From Polytrichum commune (lineage: Eukaryota > Streptophyta > Polytrichopsida > Polytrichales > Polytrichaceae), in contig OX485805.1 in NCBI GenBank assembly GCA_950295325.1, positions 26,401,501 through 26,465,500 of the forward strand: DNA of 64,000 nt. Reading direction: 5' to 3'. Both the position numbers and the translations under genes were made by a program. This document shows, piece after piece, positions 13,019-25,923 of this stretch. The notes beneath the pieces were generated by a model. That model had not been told where the DNA came from. It was given only the letters and a program-made list of their open reading frames with translations, and made no database searches. How positions within the stretch are numbered: the stretch's first letter is position 1; the number at the start of each line of letters is the position of its first letter.

Positions 13019-14109
13019 ACAAATCCACATCTTCAAGCCCTTTGGTACTACATGTTCTTTCCAGTCAAAGTGTGTTTTGGTGGTTGGTGGTTGTAATTTA
13101 CTTTCTTCAGCTCTATTTTTGAGGGATAAGATGCATTGATGACAACCATCACCACGACAACTATGCTACCTTGCCCAACTACGATACAAGGAGTAGTTGT
13201 GATGAGGTTGTAGTTTACTTTCTTTGGTTCTATTTGTGGTTACTATGTGGCATCAGGAGTTAACTTCAAGGCCAAAGTATGGAAGAGGATTTGTGGAATG
13301 CAATTACTCTTAGACAAAATTTCCACTAAAATCCATAAATTGTTCATCTCCATTCCACGGATTGCACCAATAGGAGGGATGATTATTGAGTCAAACCTAC
13401 TCCTTGACTACAAGAGTAGTTGTGTGTACACAAAAAAACATCGTAGTTGTGGTTGAAGGTGGGCCCAAGCCCCAACTCAACCACTGTGGTGATTGTGTGT
13501 AAGCACACCTGAGCATTGTTGAAGGAATGGTAGAGTTACAGGTGGCACTCTTCTTGTTAATGCCCCCAGACTGACCTCTTCAAAGAGGGTGGATTTAACT
13601 TGTTGGGTACGTCGCATGTACAATAGGAAGAATGATGGATACTCCAGATTTAGCACAAGAACCTAGCAACCTGGTTCATTGTTGTATCTCTTTACTGAGC
13701 ATTCAGAATAGTGAAAAGGTAATTGCTGATTCATTAACTCTCCCTGCCTGTCTACACAACAATTTGAACTGCAATTATGCAGTCTTTCCGCACCATGTCA
13801 AAGCTGTGCATTCACTGGCTAACATTGCCTGTCACAATCTTTTGTATGCAGATGATTACCATGTTGGAAGCTATTCGTATTTGAAATAGGTCTCCCAAGT
13901 CCCATGATCTCTTTCTACACTGGACACATACTGTGATCTAGCCACATGATCTAAGTAGTTGACATGTTAAGACATATAGTAGACTTTGTGTTGACAGCTC
14001 AAGAGTTTGCATGGATGTGGGAGCCTAGATTTTTTTTGGCTCATTTTGTGCATTTGGAAAGGAGCATCCTAAAATACAAACTCATGCTTTTTCAACATAC
14101 ATATGAACA
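13019..14109. other. Gene-poor stretch
   Basis: Downstream flank of the PPR gene. Short open frames only, no family motif. Two diverged copies of a ggttgtagtttactttctt-like segment occur near 13,090 and 13,210. Nothing else is recognised. Confidence 0.35.
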
Positions 14110-15430
14110 ATCCTCATCGTCCAATATTTAAAAATATACTAAATCTTGAAATCATCTCAATTCCCAGAGTGTTGGTACTCTAGCCAGGAAAGTTGCTGTA
14201 CTCTTGTACTGTTTGTCGATACCCATCATGATTCAGCTTTAGCAAAGATTTTGGGTGACCTGAGGTAGAAGTTGAATTGAGAGACAAGACTCTCGAAACA
14301 CATGGTATATCTTGAACTTCCGACCCTGAAGACTTTGTACATCAGCTGGCATGAATGGGAACATTTCAACCTTTCAAAGTAGGAACAAATTGGAGATGCC
14401 ACATTTTTCCAATACTTTCACAACAATATTAGACACAAAGATAAGAAAAATCCTCCAAACTTTGGACATAATTGTACAGTTTTACCTTAGAAACTTAATG
14501 TGGCAAGAGTCTTTTGTTCCATTTGAGACAGTAGCAATAAAATGTTTTTCTAACTTCAAGGAGATTGTTACTTATAAACAATGTGCCTCCACAAAACTAA
14601 ACCATTAAATTTAATTCCCTTCAAAACAAATGTTTCATGTTAAATGTGTGAATGCTTTCCTGATCTCGTTTCCTTCACATTCTTGACCGTCAAAGAGACA
14701 AGAGGTATTCTAAAAACCTTCCAGAATCTAAAGTGAAGTAGGGATCAGAAATCCTGTTGAGATAATGATTGGACTTCACAGTTCGAGGTGGCCTGTGTAA
14801 TATTTTGAGAATATTTCATGCTGCTGGGAATTGCTATGTAAATTGTCATGGGAATCAGTTCAATATTCGACTGTCACCTTTGGTGTATGTCATTCTCGTA
14901 GGCTCATGTCCACATAGGTGATCGTGAAGAATGTCAGCTTTCTCGTCTAGGAATTTAAACTTTCTAGAACCCTTGGTCCCTGATCGTTGTTGAACTATGT
15001 TATGGATGGGCAGAGATTTGCTTTCCTATGCAGAGTGCAATCATTCCATCCTCCAAGGTCTATATTTTCATATCCAATGTCTTGTCTGTTCAGTTTTCAG
15101 CCTTATTTCACACCAATAGAATGAGGTTGTGTCTACTAGTGAGACACAGAGAGAGATCTCAAATCAAATTCTAACCACATTAGTAGCAATGATTCATGGA
15201 TTGCTTGGCCTCTGTGTGTTACTTTTACTGTGTCGAGAATATTTGAGCATTGTACTCAGAATATATTCTGTCACCCTTTTTGTTATTCCATATTCGTTAT
15301 TTTGTTTGGCCTGAAGAGGATCTCCGGAAAATATTCCAACAATCATACTGTAAGACAGAAAGATGAACGACTTCATGGAATAGCACAGGAAGCCATCATA
15401 TTTCATACGAATTGCTGATAAGAATCAGCA
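14110..15430 (+). repeat. Dispersed repeat in two blocks
   Basis: Block A (about 14,110-14,720) recurs in reverse orientation at 28,190-28,800. Block B (about 14,790-15,430) recurs in reverse orientation at 41,600-42,250. Shared landmarks include ttcccttcaaaac and gtcaaagagacaa for A, and catgctgctgggaatt and ggcctgaagagga for B. No protein domain is seen, so this is an unclassified repeat or old segmental duplication. Confidence 0.7.
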
Positions 15431-18402
15431 CCAGGTAAGTAATGCAGACGACCAAAACTTCAAAAAACTTCTACTTTAGAATGAAACCAAATCGTTTGTT
15501 TAGGGGCCAATTTCTTGGCTTCAGCGACCTCAACATTTTGTAGGCAGGCAATCCCCAGTGATGTTCGTATAAGGTCTATGATAAGATGATCATTGTGAAC
15601 CCATAAATCATGTTTGTACTGGTAAACACCTGAGTCACGAAAATGTGTCCCTCCAGACCTAAGCTTGCGACATCTGCAGCCGTCTATCCATTTTGCTGCC
15701 AGCTTCTAAGGTTTGCATGCTAAATGTACATTTCATACAACTTCACTTCTGAATGTTGGAATCTGAGACTATGTCCATGTTTCTGAAACACGGTTGCACA
15801 CAGAATTCACAACGCAATGATTTGTGCCATGTGAGGAATTGGATGGTCGAGCACCGTTGGCAATGAGACCGAGTTCTAAGTGCTATTGAATTCAAAGGGG
15901 GCAACGCACGAATCGGCACTGAGGCGAATCGCTTTGCGGGAGTGGCCCAAAATGGACAAAACGTTAGCTACAATGTGCTTGGCAGACAGACCAGCTATCA
16001 TCCATCTGATCCTGGGATGTGCCATGGTCAATGTAGATTTGGGCGAACCAACCCATACACTCGTTCCTTGTTGGATGCCTAAACCCTTGCCTCCAAGGAA
16101 CCAGTGTATGGGTTGGTTCACCCCAGCCGGTCAATGTATCTATCAGGGAGAATCATCGGTTATCAGTGTAGCATTGCCACCAAGGAAAGTAAGTCTAAGT
16201 AGCACGGTGGACAATGAAATCAATCACACAAGTAGATGATGGTGTAGTTTTCCTTCACATACATCTTGGGGGTAAAAGTATGGACCCACATGGGTGCACA
16301 AAAGGGGTATTCATTGTGCCTAGAAGTTACGAAATATACATAAGGTACAGGTTTTATTCAGTTTCGTTTTGTAAATATACTAGGCATATTACTCATATAA
16401 TCCTAGTTGTATTTCTATCTTCAGGTAGTCAATTGTAATGAAGTGGGTAATCTACAAGATGTCCAAATGAATATTTCATTCAATATATTGACCACATCCG
16501 TTCATGAAATTTGAGGTTTAGGATGAGAGCGGGAAAACCACTATTTGGAAGCCCTAAAGGTTTCTCATTGTGGAGGTTGCAAGTGGAGTGAGGGGGGAGA
16601 TCGTAGTTGGTTCTTCTTCTCTTCTTGTGGTTGCTTCTTGTTCCGGTAATGAGAATGTTGTTGTGAACTGTGGTGTTTTGTAGGTTGTTGTAGCATCAGC
16701 GTTTAGACATCAATTTATGGTGTCCATCTCCATCTTCAACATCAACAATTTGCGGCCATTGCCTTACTTTTGCTAGTGCATTATTACTTATACCGCATTT
16801 CGGTTCAACCGAGTGGGTTGGTGTTTTTGAGTGATGGCCATCACCTACTTCCGTTCATATTGAAAACGAGAGTGGGATCGGTATATGTCTTGTTAGGGTC
16901 ACCGGCTCCTACAATCCCAATCTTATTATTCAAGTGTTACTCACATTGTCCAAGGATAGGCTCACAAGAATTAAGTTTGGTATGTAGTATGTCAAAATCT
17001 AAAGTTTGACTATCTAGAGCCGGGGATAGTGATTGTTCACTAAAATTGGGATGTGATTGTATGATATCATTTATCTCTCAAAGAGTAGTTGAAGGAGTCA
17101 AGAAAAGAGGTAAAAAAGCAAAGTTGGCCAAAACATTAATCACCAAGACTTGGTATTTGAGAAGGGTCTATAGGATGCATCGCAAAATTGGCAAATAGGT
17201 GGATTGAGTATCAACAACCAATTGAACTCTTGGATCAGCCTTCCAATACGGAAATAGGATTATGTTGGTATTAACATAAGAATAGGTCAATGTGAATCTA
17301 TGACTTGATAGATCATTTGACGGTAGAGTTAGAAACCATTATTGCATTAGTTACAATAACTTCTATTGTAGAAACAATTTTGTACGAATTACAATGAATG
17401 GGCGAATGTTCAATGATTTTATCAATGTTAAATAAATTTGCCTTGCTAAAAATATTTTAGCCATATTTTTCACATAATTTTTTTGGCACACATATGATTG
17501 GGTCTAGACGTTTTATTTATATTTCATTTGTGTATGTATTCGAGAGAATCTTCTAGTAATGTATTCGTACACATATCATTTTCATGAAGGAGAAATCTTG
17601 TATATTAGGGGTATTAATTTCATGGTCACACACACATGTGGTTCACGGTTCTAAACAAATAGTGCACCCCCCGAGACAAATAATGTCTCCAATTCTCTTA
17701 AGTTATTAATACAAATCAAGGAAGAATGTTTGGAATGGCAGTGTTACTGGACATCTATATTTGTGTGGTGGGTGATTAGGTGCGGATCTAAGAAAAGACA
17801 CCAAGACATGCTCGGAATTTGTTAAGCATGCTAGACTCTATAGTCAACATGATCAGGGGGACCTATGTGACCTCATGGCTCATTGTCAGAGGACTTTAAT
17901 CATGAATAACAATTCAAGAGTAGCTTCAAAACTTTCTGGGATTGTTTCTGGCTTCTTCAGATACATTTGTGGACATATAGAAATTTCAACCTTGCGAAAC
18001 CAAGTAGTAAAAGGTAGTAAACAACAAAAAGCAACCAAATAACACCTGTCTACATTAGCCCAACAACAGAACTTCCTCACGGTTCTTTCATAAACAACGG
18101 GCCAATAATCAATCCATTGAACATGTTGTTCTTGCTCACCATATCAGCTTCGTAAGGTACACAAATTACTGCATTCACCACAGAAATTTTCACATAACAC
18201 ATAGAAGACATTCGACAAAGGATCTCAAGTATGTAGAATTTTTTCCTTGCTCATCTCTACGCTTTCTCTTTTATTATTTTCAAAGCCTTGTTGATAATTT
18301 GTAGACCATGCAGGATCTATGAGAATTAGGAACCCTGATAAAATTAGATGCTGTCTTTTCCTGTTCCAAGCCCAATAATCCAGCTTCATCATATCTTGCA
18401 GT
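15431..18402. other. Gene-poor stretch with one strong hairpin
   Basis: AT-rich from about 16,300 on. The only structured element I see is the inverted repeat at 16,045-16,119. The 119-codon frame at 15,880-16,239 overlaps that hairpin and has no recognised domain, so it was not called a gene. No RNA gene or complete transposon is recognised. Confidence 0.35.
16045..16119. repeat. 26-bp inverted repeat able to form a hairpin
   Basis: The arms at 16,045-16,070 and 16,094-16,119 are reverse complements with a single mismatch, around a 23-nt loop. The core is aaccaacccatacac / gtgtatgggttggtt. Size and near-perfect pairing resemble a young miRNA precursor or a MITE remnant; the sequence alone cannot decide. 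Confidence 0.6.
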
Positions 18403-21400
18403 TCAAACTTTGGTACAAACTAATTCAGAATCATCCTTCATGACGTCATCTCGTGGGATACGCACGTTTTTCAGAAGTCTCGCTGCCATTGACCCCAACC
18501 TTCCTGCCTCCCAATCTCGTACATGAGATTCTCTAGGAGCCTCCTTCGAATCGGTGTCCGAGACCTCTTTGACTTCATTGGGTTGCAAATCTATCTTGCT
18601 TTGTAGGGTGTTACAACTAGTTTCGCATCCATCCTTGTTGGTAGGATAATCTGAATCTGAATCGGATTCATCGCATTTGCTACTTGTTGAATTTTCTTTC
18701 AAGTCCACAGGTTCTTGTGTGAACGAAATCTGAAGCAACACACACCAACACATGGTCAAAAGAACCGAGATTGGTGATTGCAAACTAGTTTAATCCCCCA
18801 TCCTACATACATATATGTATTTTCACTCAGCTTTATAGCTCTACAATCCACAACGTCCAAACATTTGACAAATTGCGATGCCAAACATGCCAAACATGTT
18901 GTAGCTACAACAAATTGCGGGATCCATTAGAGTATTCCATAAAGTTTCTGGAGAAAACTCCAGGTGACTTGGCAAAAATGTGAGATTGAGAAGTTATGCA
19001 TAAAGTGACCCAAGTTTTCTTAAGGCTTAAACTACCATGCTAAAAGAGTGGGGCCGGGCTATAACAAACCAGCTTTCTAGCTTGTCGAACTAGGATTGGT
19101 GGCCCACGCTAGTCTTGGGTAGGCCAAGCCAATATTTTAGGGTGGAGGGTCTCATGGGTCAGACCCTATTATTGATCCTAAAGTTTTTCAGAGTTTTTGG
19201 ATCCAAAGAGGATGTCCAAGGAAGTACTATGCTCACAAATGAAAGTCCAAAAAGGGGGAGCAAACCTTACCATGGAAGAGTCCTTATACCGCATAATATA
19301 AAGATCAATATTGGGATGTTGGTACTTTGCATCCATCTGCCATGATGCAAATGAACCTCAGTATAAATCTCCACAAAGTGAATCAGGATAAAGTTTTCTA
19401 AACCTTTACAGGTTCCAAGTTCATACTTGAACCAAGCAGATATGCATCACTACATCATAAATAAGGAATTTTGATCAAAGAACAAGTACAAGCAATTACA
19501 AAAATAGTCTATTGCCCTTGTCAAAATGGGTTTTAACCTTCCAAGGCAAACACAGAATGCCACTAAACTGTGGATACCTAGTACATGAAATTGATAGGTG
19601 CATGCCAATGTAAACTTCGCCTACAACTCTTTTCCATCAGTTTCGTCCATCATAACACTTGTTATCATACTTTGGTCAGGCCTAGAAGGATTGCAGTGCA
19701 AAGTAGGCAGTTCAAACCTTTGAATGTGGGATCTTCTTGATCTCAAAATGGTGAGAGAAAAGGTCACGCAGTTGCTCCCGTACTCCACTACACCGGAATT
19801 CATAACCCAGCTATCCAAACCACAACTTACATAAGAATATCAAACAATCCCATGTTACCCTTGAAAAGACATTTTGTTCAAGATACCTCCACATATGACA
19901 AAAACCAAAAATTCAAGTGCACAATACCTCAACCAAGTTCAAGATGATATCAGCATCTACTCTAAATAGTTTATAGGTATTCAAATCCATGTGCAGATGC
20001 GGTTGAAATACCACTTGTCTCTAATGTAGAGTATCTAAGATGGTACTTGAACAAAAATATATTATGGAAATTGAAAGTCTCTTACTCAAAAGTCGTGAAC
20101 ATATAATTTGCTAATGCAGATAAGAAAAGTGCATACCAACAGGGTAGTTTTAGGGCCTGAAAGAGCCAATATAGATTCAAGCAGTGGTGGGAGCAAATGC
20201 TCCTTGTATACCTGTGTAGGTTAAATAAAGTATGTTAGCTATAATATTTGTAATTCTAAATCCTCTCCACACAATAAAAACAACTGTCTATCACTTCACA
20301 TGTATACCACAAAGTCCAAGCTTCATATAAAGATCAAAATATCTGCAAACAACAAGCTATAAATAAACTTAACTCTTGAACCGCATTTGTATCCTAGAAT
20401 GATTAAGAAGTCCATGGATGTGGAAGAGGAGGCAAATTTACATACTAAATCTGTGCCAACTATGTAGTCAAATGGAGGCTCCAGTACTTCAGCTTGAAGA
20501 TGGTTACCCCAGTCAAGCTCAGCAACCTGTATTGATCCAACCGGACCTACATATTGCAAACTTTAAACCAGTGTGAATAATCACTTGGCTTCAGAAATCG
20601 TATCAAAGGATAGTTGCAAAACATGTGCAAAGAACTCTTACAATGAATCTTACCATTTGTAAAAACGCTTAGTGAAAAACTATTAATGATCTTTTTATTT
20701 GTGGAGGAAGATCAAGTCTGAGTAATGTACCCAAATGAGGATATTCTGCTGCAGATGACTTCGCAACAATCATATTCCTCTCCACATTTCTCAAGAGGAT
20801 TGGTAGAACTTCTACCTGGTCCGTTACCACCACATCGCATCCCAATAATGCCATCCCTGTTGTTCATGATATTATCAGTTTCTTGCAACAGCGACAGTGC
20901 ACATTACAACAAAATCCAAATGTTCTTGAGTTTCACAAGGCAAACAAATACACAAGGTTCACAATATAGGTATTCTGGTTTGTAGTGATGGAAATATAAC
21001 TAACCTAATCCGGACAAGCCACACCCTGCTCCAAGCTCAACGACACGTTTGCCATGAAGTTTTGCCCGACAAAACTCCCCTTTCCTACTATTCTTCTCCT
21101 GCACACAATATATCCACCAATCCATTGATGGGATGGAGTAACAATTTGTTCAGTTCTAGAAGAGATATTTTCTTCCTCTATGTGAGCCTTACAAATAGAC
21201 CATTCTAGATGATTCAATCTATAACTCAAGTTTACAGAGAGACTCGATATTCTGCTTTCAACACCTTTGATAGAGCATAATGCAAAACCAGGGGCAAAGC
21301 CGTACCAAATACTTTACAAATACAAACGATGAATCCCACACAGTGGTTCCCAAGTGCTTTGAGTTCGGATCCTACAAAACATACAATATCATCCATGATA

Positions 21401-21925
21401 ATTGTCTGTTAGAATGAGAGGTCGCTTTGGCAAGGGGATTGGAACATCAGTACTGAATTACCAACATAAGCTTGATGGTTAGTCACGTGCAGTTACCGAA
21501 GTACAAGGTAAATGACTCAATACAACATTTGGGCACACCTGGGAAAGTAACAATTTGTGGCCTAGAACTTCAATATCCACTTTGCATGTGTGAGGAGTAT
21601 TGAATCTACACATACAACACAAATAACGAAATGGAGACTGTCAGAATGTTGTGGAGCTTCGTGGAGTGCACCAATGCAATGAGCACGAAATGTTTCTGGA
21701 ATACCCCTAGTAATGTAGCACCCATAAGTGTAGAGACAATGTACACATGGCAGAACATAAATGAAAAAAAAGGAGAACTCAACAAGCCATGACAAACATA
21801 TACTTGATTAAAAAACTTGGGCACAAAAGAGGTGAGGACAGACAACATACACATCTTCCATATTGCTTGTCAATAACCTCAACTTCGTTCCCTTCACCAA
21901 AGATATAGATTATCTGTAGGTTTCT
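18403..21925 (-). CDS. METTL21-type protein lysine methyltransferase, first exon unresolved
   Basis: The family is seven-beta-strand, SAM-dependent enzymes that methylate lysines in chaperones or translation factors. Exons in reading order: 21925-21851, 21371-21306, 21098-21005, 20856-20731, 20546-20446, 20211-20137, 19810-19718, 19336-19271, 18729-18403. All junctions are GT-AG in matching phase, giving 340 codons before the stop. Motifs run in family order: NSKHLGTTVWDSS, the SAM-binding VVELGAGCGLSGLG, CDVVVTDQ, VAELDWGN, then FDYIVGTDLVYKEHLLPPLLE (motif IV region), LGYEFR and MDAKYQHPNIDLYIM. The acidic/Ser tail ends in RDWEAGRLGSMAARLL, a segment I also recall from plant relatives such as At1g08125. 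The start codon lies upstream of 21,925, probably in or before the GC-rich 22.6-23.0 kb. Confidence 0.87.
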
Positions 21926-22069
21926 CTGCAATGCAAAGAAGCAGCATAAACCCTTTGCCTCCCAAACAAGTGCATTTCAAACCTTATACTATATTCAACA
22001 AACAGCTATTCCATGTTTGTTTCCAGAAGAGAACATAGATGAAACTGGACTTTTTTTTCCAGTGCACAA

Positions 22070-22495
22070 ATTGGAGACAAAGTCACAGGATAGGTGGCAG
22101 AGAACTAGCATGTCAAACACATCAACATGCACATCAACCTTTGTAAGTTCTTTGTACCCAAAAAAATATGTCTGAACTGTCTTGGTTTTCCAACTCTCCT
22201 CCAATTTACCCTTTTAAGTGCAGAAACTGCAATCCCCCAAATAAACTAAAAAGCAGGAGAAGGAGAAAAATTCACAGGATAGGTGGCAGAGAACTGGCAT
22301 GTCAAAATCATCAACAACATACAGATCAACATCTTGTATATAGGTTCACTATACCCAAGAACTTATGTTTAAATATCCCAAGCTCAAAGGTCTGAACGAT
22401 GGCACATGCGCAATACAATATAGCTCATTTATTTCAACTCTCGTCCAAATTACTTATCCTTTAGAAGCAGAAACTGCATTTTCCAGAGTGGATAA
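22070..22495. repeat. Two diverged tandem repeats, offset 189 bp
   Basis: The segment tcacaggataggtggcagag occurs at 22,083 and 22,272. In both copies similar catcaac, tatgtctgaa/tatgttta and agcagaaactgca segments follow. They lie upstream of the first resolved methyltransferase exon, probably in its first intron. Confidence 0.6.
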
Positions 22496-22559
22496 AGCAG
22501 GAAGAGAGCATTTAAATACCAGGACAATGCATGCCACAACCGACCACCAGTCGGCTACC

Positions 22560-23042
22560 ACATGAAGGTGAACCCAAGCTACCTAGGGTCGGCGGCGACA
22601 CAGCATTTCCTCTGGGCCGTCGCAGCACCTTGCTCACGCAGAAATTTGGTCCAGCTAGAAATTGCAGAAGAGCTCAGACCTGAACCCTGTTCTGGAGCAG
22701 GATCTCCTGGCGTACATCACAAAATTCACCTCTCAAAATTTGGGGATGGGAGCTCTTCCATCCAAGGACCGGAGCTGCTGTCTCCTCGACCTCTGTGCCC
22801 ACTGCAGCAAATCTCGATGCATCCCAAGCACCTTCTCCGAATAATCTCCTAGAGAATGACGTAAATGGGTGTGCCTCATTCGGAGAACATCGGAACCAAG
22901 AATGGTGCCAGTTTAAATCTACGCCAGAAGAAGTTATTTCAATGTAGGAGCCGTCGCAGACAGCGGGGAAGCGCAAAGGACAGGAGCTGAGAGGAAGGTG
23001 GCCGCTGTTGGCCGCTGTTGGCCGCAGCCTTGACTCCCCCAA
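22560..23042 (-). promoter_or_regulatory. GC-rich block, likely 5' end of the methyltransferase gene
   Basis: Base composition rises sharply here and falls to AT-rich DNA beyond 23,050, the usual look of a gene start in this window. On the minus strand 22,674-23,042 is one open frame. It contains a possible GTACGC donor (after 22,710-22,720) in the right phase for the next exon, but the encoded residues are not clearly family-like. No TATA box was assigned. This is inference from position and composition. Confidence 0.35.
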
Positions 23043-25800
23043 GCGTCAGCGTCTGATTGCCACGTTTTGGGCCTGAACTACAATTGATATGTGCAATTAG
23101 GTTGCCCGGGCCCACACTAATTTATCGACATTCCACACTATTTTGAATATCCGCTGTAACAAATACAGTTCTTATTTTCTTGCTGTAGTTGCTATACTTT
23201 TGGATAAATGAATTTTGAGTGTGTTTGTGTTATGGTGTTGACCCAAAGTAATTGTATGGGTAAATAGGCAACCTATACATAAAGGCAACCCAATTGCACA
23301 TATCAATGTACAATTGGCATTAGTGCCCATCTAAATAACAAAGGAAAATTAAGAGGTACATTAGCTACGATAAAACATTTTGAACCAAATTATTTTTCCT
23401 ATTTCTACAGTACAAATTATTTGCAGGTGCACTATACAATATTTTATATCTTATGTCCATGTTCAAATAGGTGTGCATTTGAAGAAATATTTGAGGTGAG
23501 GCTTCACCACTATTACTGAGGTAAATGGTGTTTAGTAGACAAACTTACCCCATAATTATGTGGTTAATTCATCTCAAGTGGGTCCATGGCCTCCTATGTT
23601 GATCATGGGGTCATTTCGTTTAAGATAATTTACATGATATTACATAATGGATTGCATTTTCACCTTGGGTAATAGTGGTAGAGTCCCAACTCAAAGAGAT
23701 TGGCATCTAGCCTTGGCCCATTTGAAGGACTTTCAACCCAAGAGAAGGAGGTGGATAGTATATCACAAGAACATGACAAGACTTAGTGTAACTAGGGTTA
23801 CGCATTGTTTTCATGCATGATCTTGGATATGCATATACATGGGACATGCTATGAGATTGTCCATGGTAAGTCACACTATACAATAAATATGGCCACGTTG
23901 TTGAGCATTATCTGTGTAATGCTATGTGGCACCTCCTACATTGTTGCAACATAAAATAAAATAAACATGTTATAGCCCAACTTTATCAATAATTTGTGAC
24001 TTTCAAATTGATACATGCATTGCAAAATAATACGTGTTCCAAATTAAGGTGCTAAGAGTGTGTCCACCCACAACTCCTCTTATTTGTGCTTGATATCCTT
24101 GATTCTTGAGGTTTTTAAGGTATGACATTTATGCTTGTTGCTCCATTTATGACCACAATCTTTCATTATCAACCGATTATGTTTGATGTGTTCCTTGAAC
24201 TAACCTAAACCCGTGCTTCCAAATTTGTGCTTCCATGGTCCCATTCTTGTATCTTAGGAGGCTTTGGTAGGATAGTAAAATGGGGGTTAAATGCCTCATA
24301 AGAGAGGAGCTCTTTTCATATTTGATGTATCAATTAATAAACTGTGTGAATTGTTGCTCACATGTTGAGTACAACTTTTAATCATGAAATATGAAAAGCA
24401 TGAGATATGAAATAGAAGTTGACATATGGAATATTGAAACTATTGAACAACAAAATTAAGTTGAACTTGAATAGATAAGAAGTGAAAATTCCCAAGTTTA
24501 TAACATAGATTAATAATGATAATATAAAAATATAAATAGAACTACGAGACCATTTTATAAAATAAAATATAAACATGAAAGAGAACCTTTATAGGCATTA
24601 AAATTTTGCTTGCCAACCCCTCACACATAATTCGAATGTAAATAATGTGTGGGGTATGTCAAATAGGGTGCTTGTGTTTCTCCACCATGTGCAAACTAAA
24701 TAGGTCATTAGTGTGACTAACACTAATTCTCCAATATTTCATAAACATCTATAATACTTACCTTAAATGTGATAGTAACTATGATAAATAAGCATGAAGA
24801 CACTCACACATTCCATGTGTCAAGAGGCAAAATTGGCCATATCTCAAAAAATTGGAACCACAAGTCAACACAATAAGTCACTATAATCGAAAGGTCACAC
24901 TAATGACCCTATTTGGTGTACGTAGTTGACATCAATTATGAATTTCCTTGCACATTAGAAGTGACATGTATGTTAATAAATGAAGAAGGGGACCATAGCA
25001 TAAATTTCCCTTTCTTCAATATAGCTTGATGCTAAACATCCACCAACATTACCAAGGCAAAAAAGGGTCTAGTAAACCCCCATTTGTGGTTAGTACATCA
25101 TCTCAAGTGAAGCCCCCTAGACTGATTCAACCCCTCCGATGCTCATTATGGGATCAATGGTCTGAGACGACCCTAAACTACCAGGTGATAATGGAGAGGT
25201 ACCTATTTTCGAATGAAGTGGTTGGCGGTTCGATTCCCACTATGAAATCTTCCTCTCTACTTCATGAAAAAAAAACTAGCTAGGTAGGTATGAAGCCAAG
25301 AGCCCATCACAAGGTAGGCAGTAAACCCCACCATGCACCAAGAGGATTCTTGAGCAGGGTAGGGCCAACAGATTGAAATTCACGTCGGATTGCTTGATGT
25401 TTGTTGGTTATTTATTATTTAATTTTGAAATCAAATCATCATAAAAAGGAAACTACATGCTATATTATGATTTACTTCGTATTCACCTTGGGATAATGTT
25501 GATGAAGAACCAACTCAAAGAGATGGGTGTCTAGCCATAGCCTTCAATTTGTTGATGTCCTTAACTAGGTGAATTATAGTCTAAATTTATCAATTGTAGA
25601 CCCCAAATCACCCTAGAGAATTTTATTTACAATTTTTACAAGCGGTCCACAAGGGGTCGTGGTTTTGAAAGTGGGCCCCACTTCCCCTTTTGCATCCTAG
25701 AAGGATTTTATATTCACTCTATTACATATACTAACTGAAAGCCTGCAGTGTGAAAAGGGTGTTTTCCTCTCTCTGTCTCTTCTTCCGAAGCCTCGTGTGT
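23043..25800. other. AT-rich gene-poor stretch with a diverged repeat pair
   Basis: No gene seen. The segments around 23,500-23,740 and 25,080-25,560 share pieces (tcatctcaagtg, attcaccttggg, ccaactcaaagagat, tctagcc), so they are old copies of one repeat. The ggttcgattcc motif at about 25,228 resembles a tRNA B box, but no tRNA fold could be completed. Confidence 0.35.
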
Positions 25801-25812
25801 TCGGTGTTGTGT

Positions 25813-25826
25813 AAACCCTAGCCCTA
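25813..25826 (+). promoter_or_regulatory. Telobox upstream of TIM22
   Basis: The motif aaaccctagcccta lies about 100 bp before the TIM22 ATG. Teloboxes (AAACCCTA) are frequent near the 5' ends of plant translation and organelle-biogenesis genes, so a promoter or 5' leader position fits. Confidence 0.5.
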
Positions 25827-25923
25827 ATTAATTCTCTTTGAGTCTCGTGCGTGCATTGTCGTCGTCGTCGTTTGTTCGAATCGTCGGACTTCACTCATCC
25901 AGCGAAGTCCGGTAGTTACAGCC

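Noticed and set aside
15880-16239. 119-codon plus-strand open frame
   Set aside because: It overlaps a strong hairpin, has no family motif and no splice partner, and a reverse frame is also open there.
25170-25275. tRNA or tRNA-derived SINE suggested by ggttcgattcc and a later A-run
   Set aside because: No acceptor stem, A box or anticodon arm could be fitted; one B-box-like motif is not enough.
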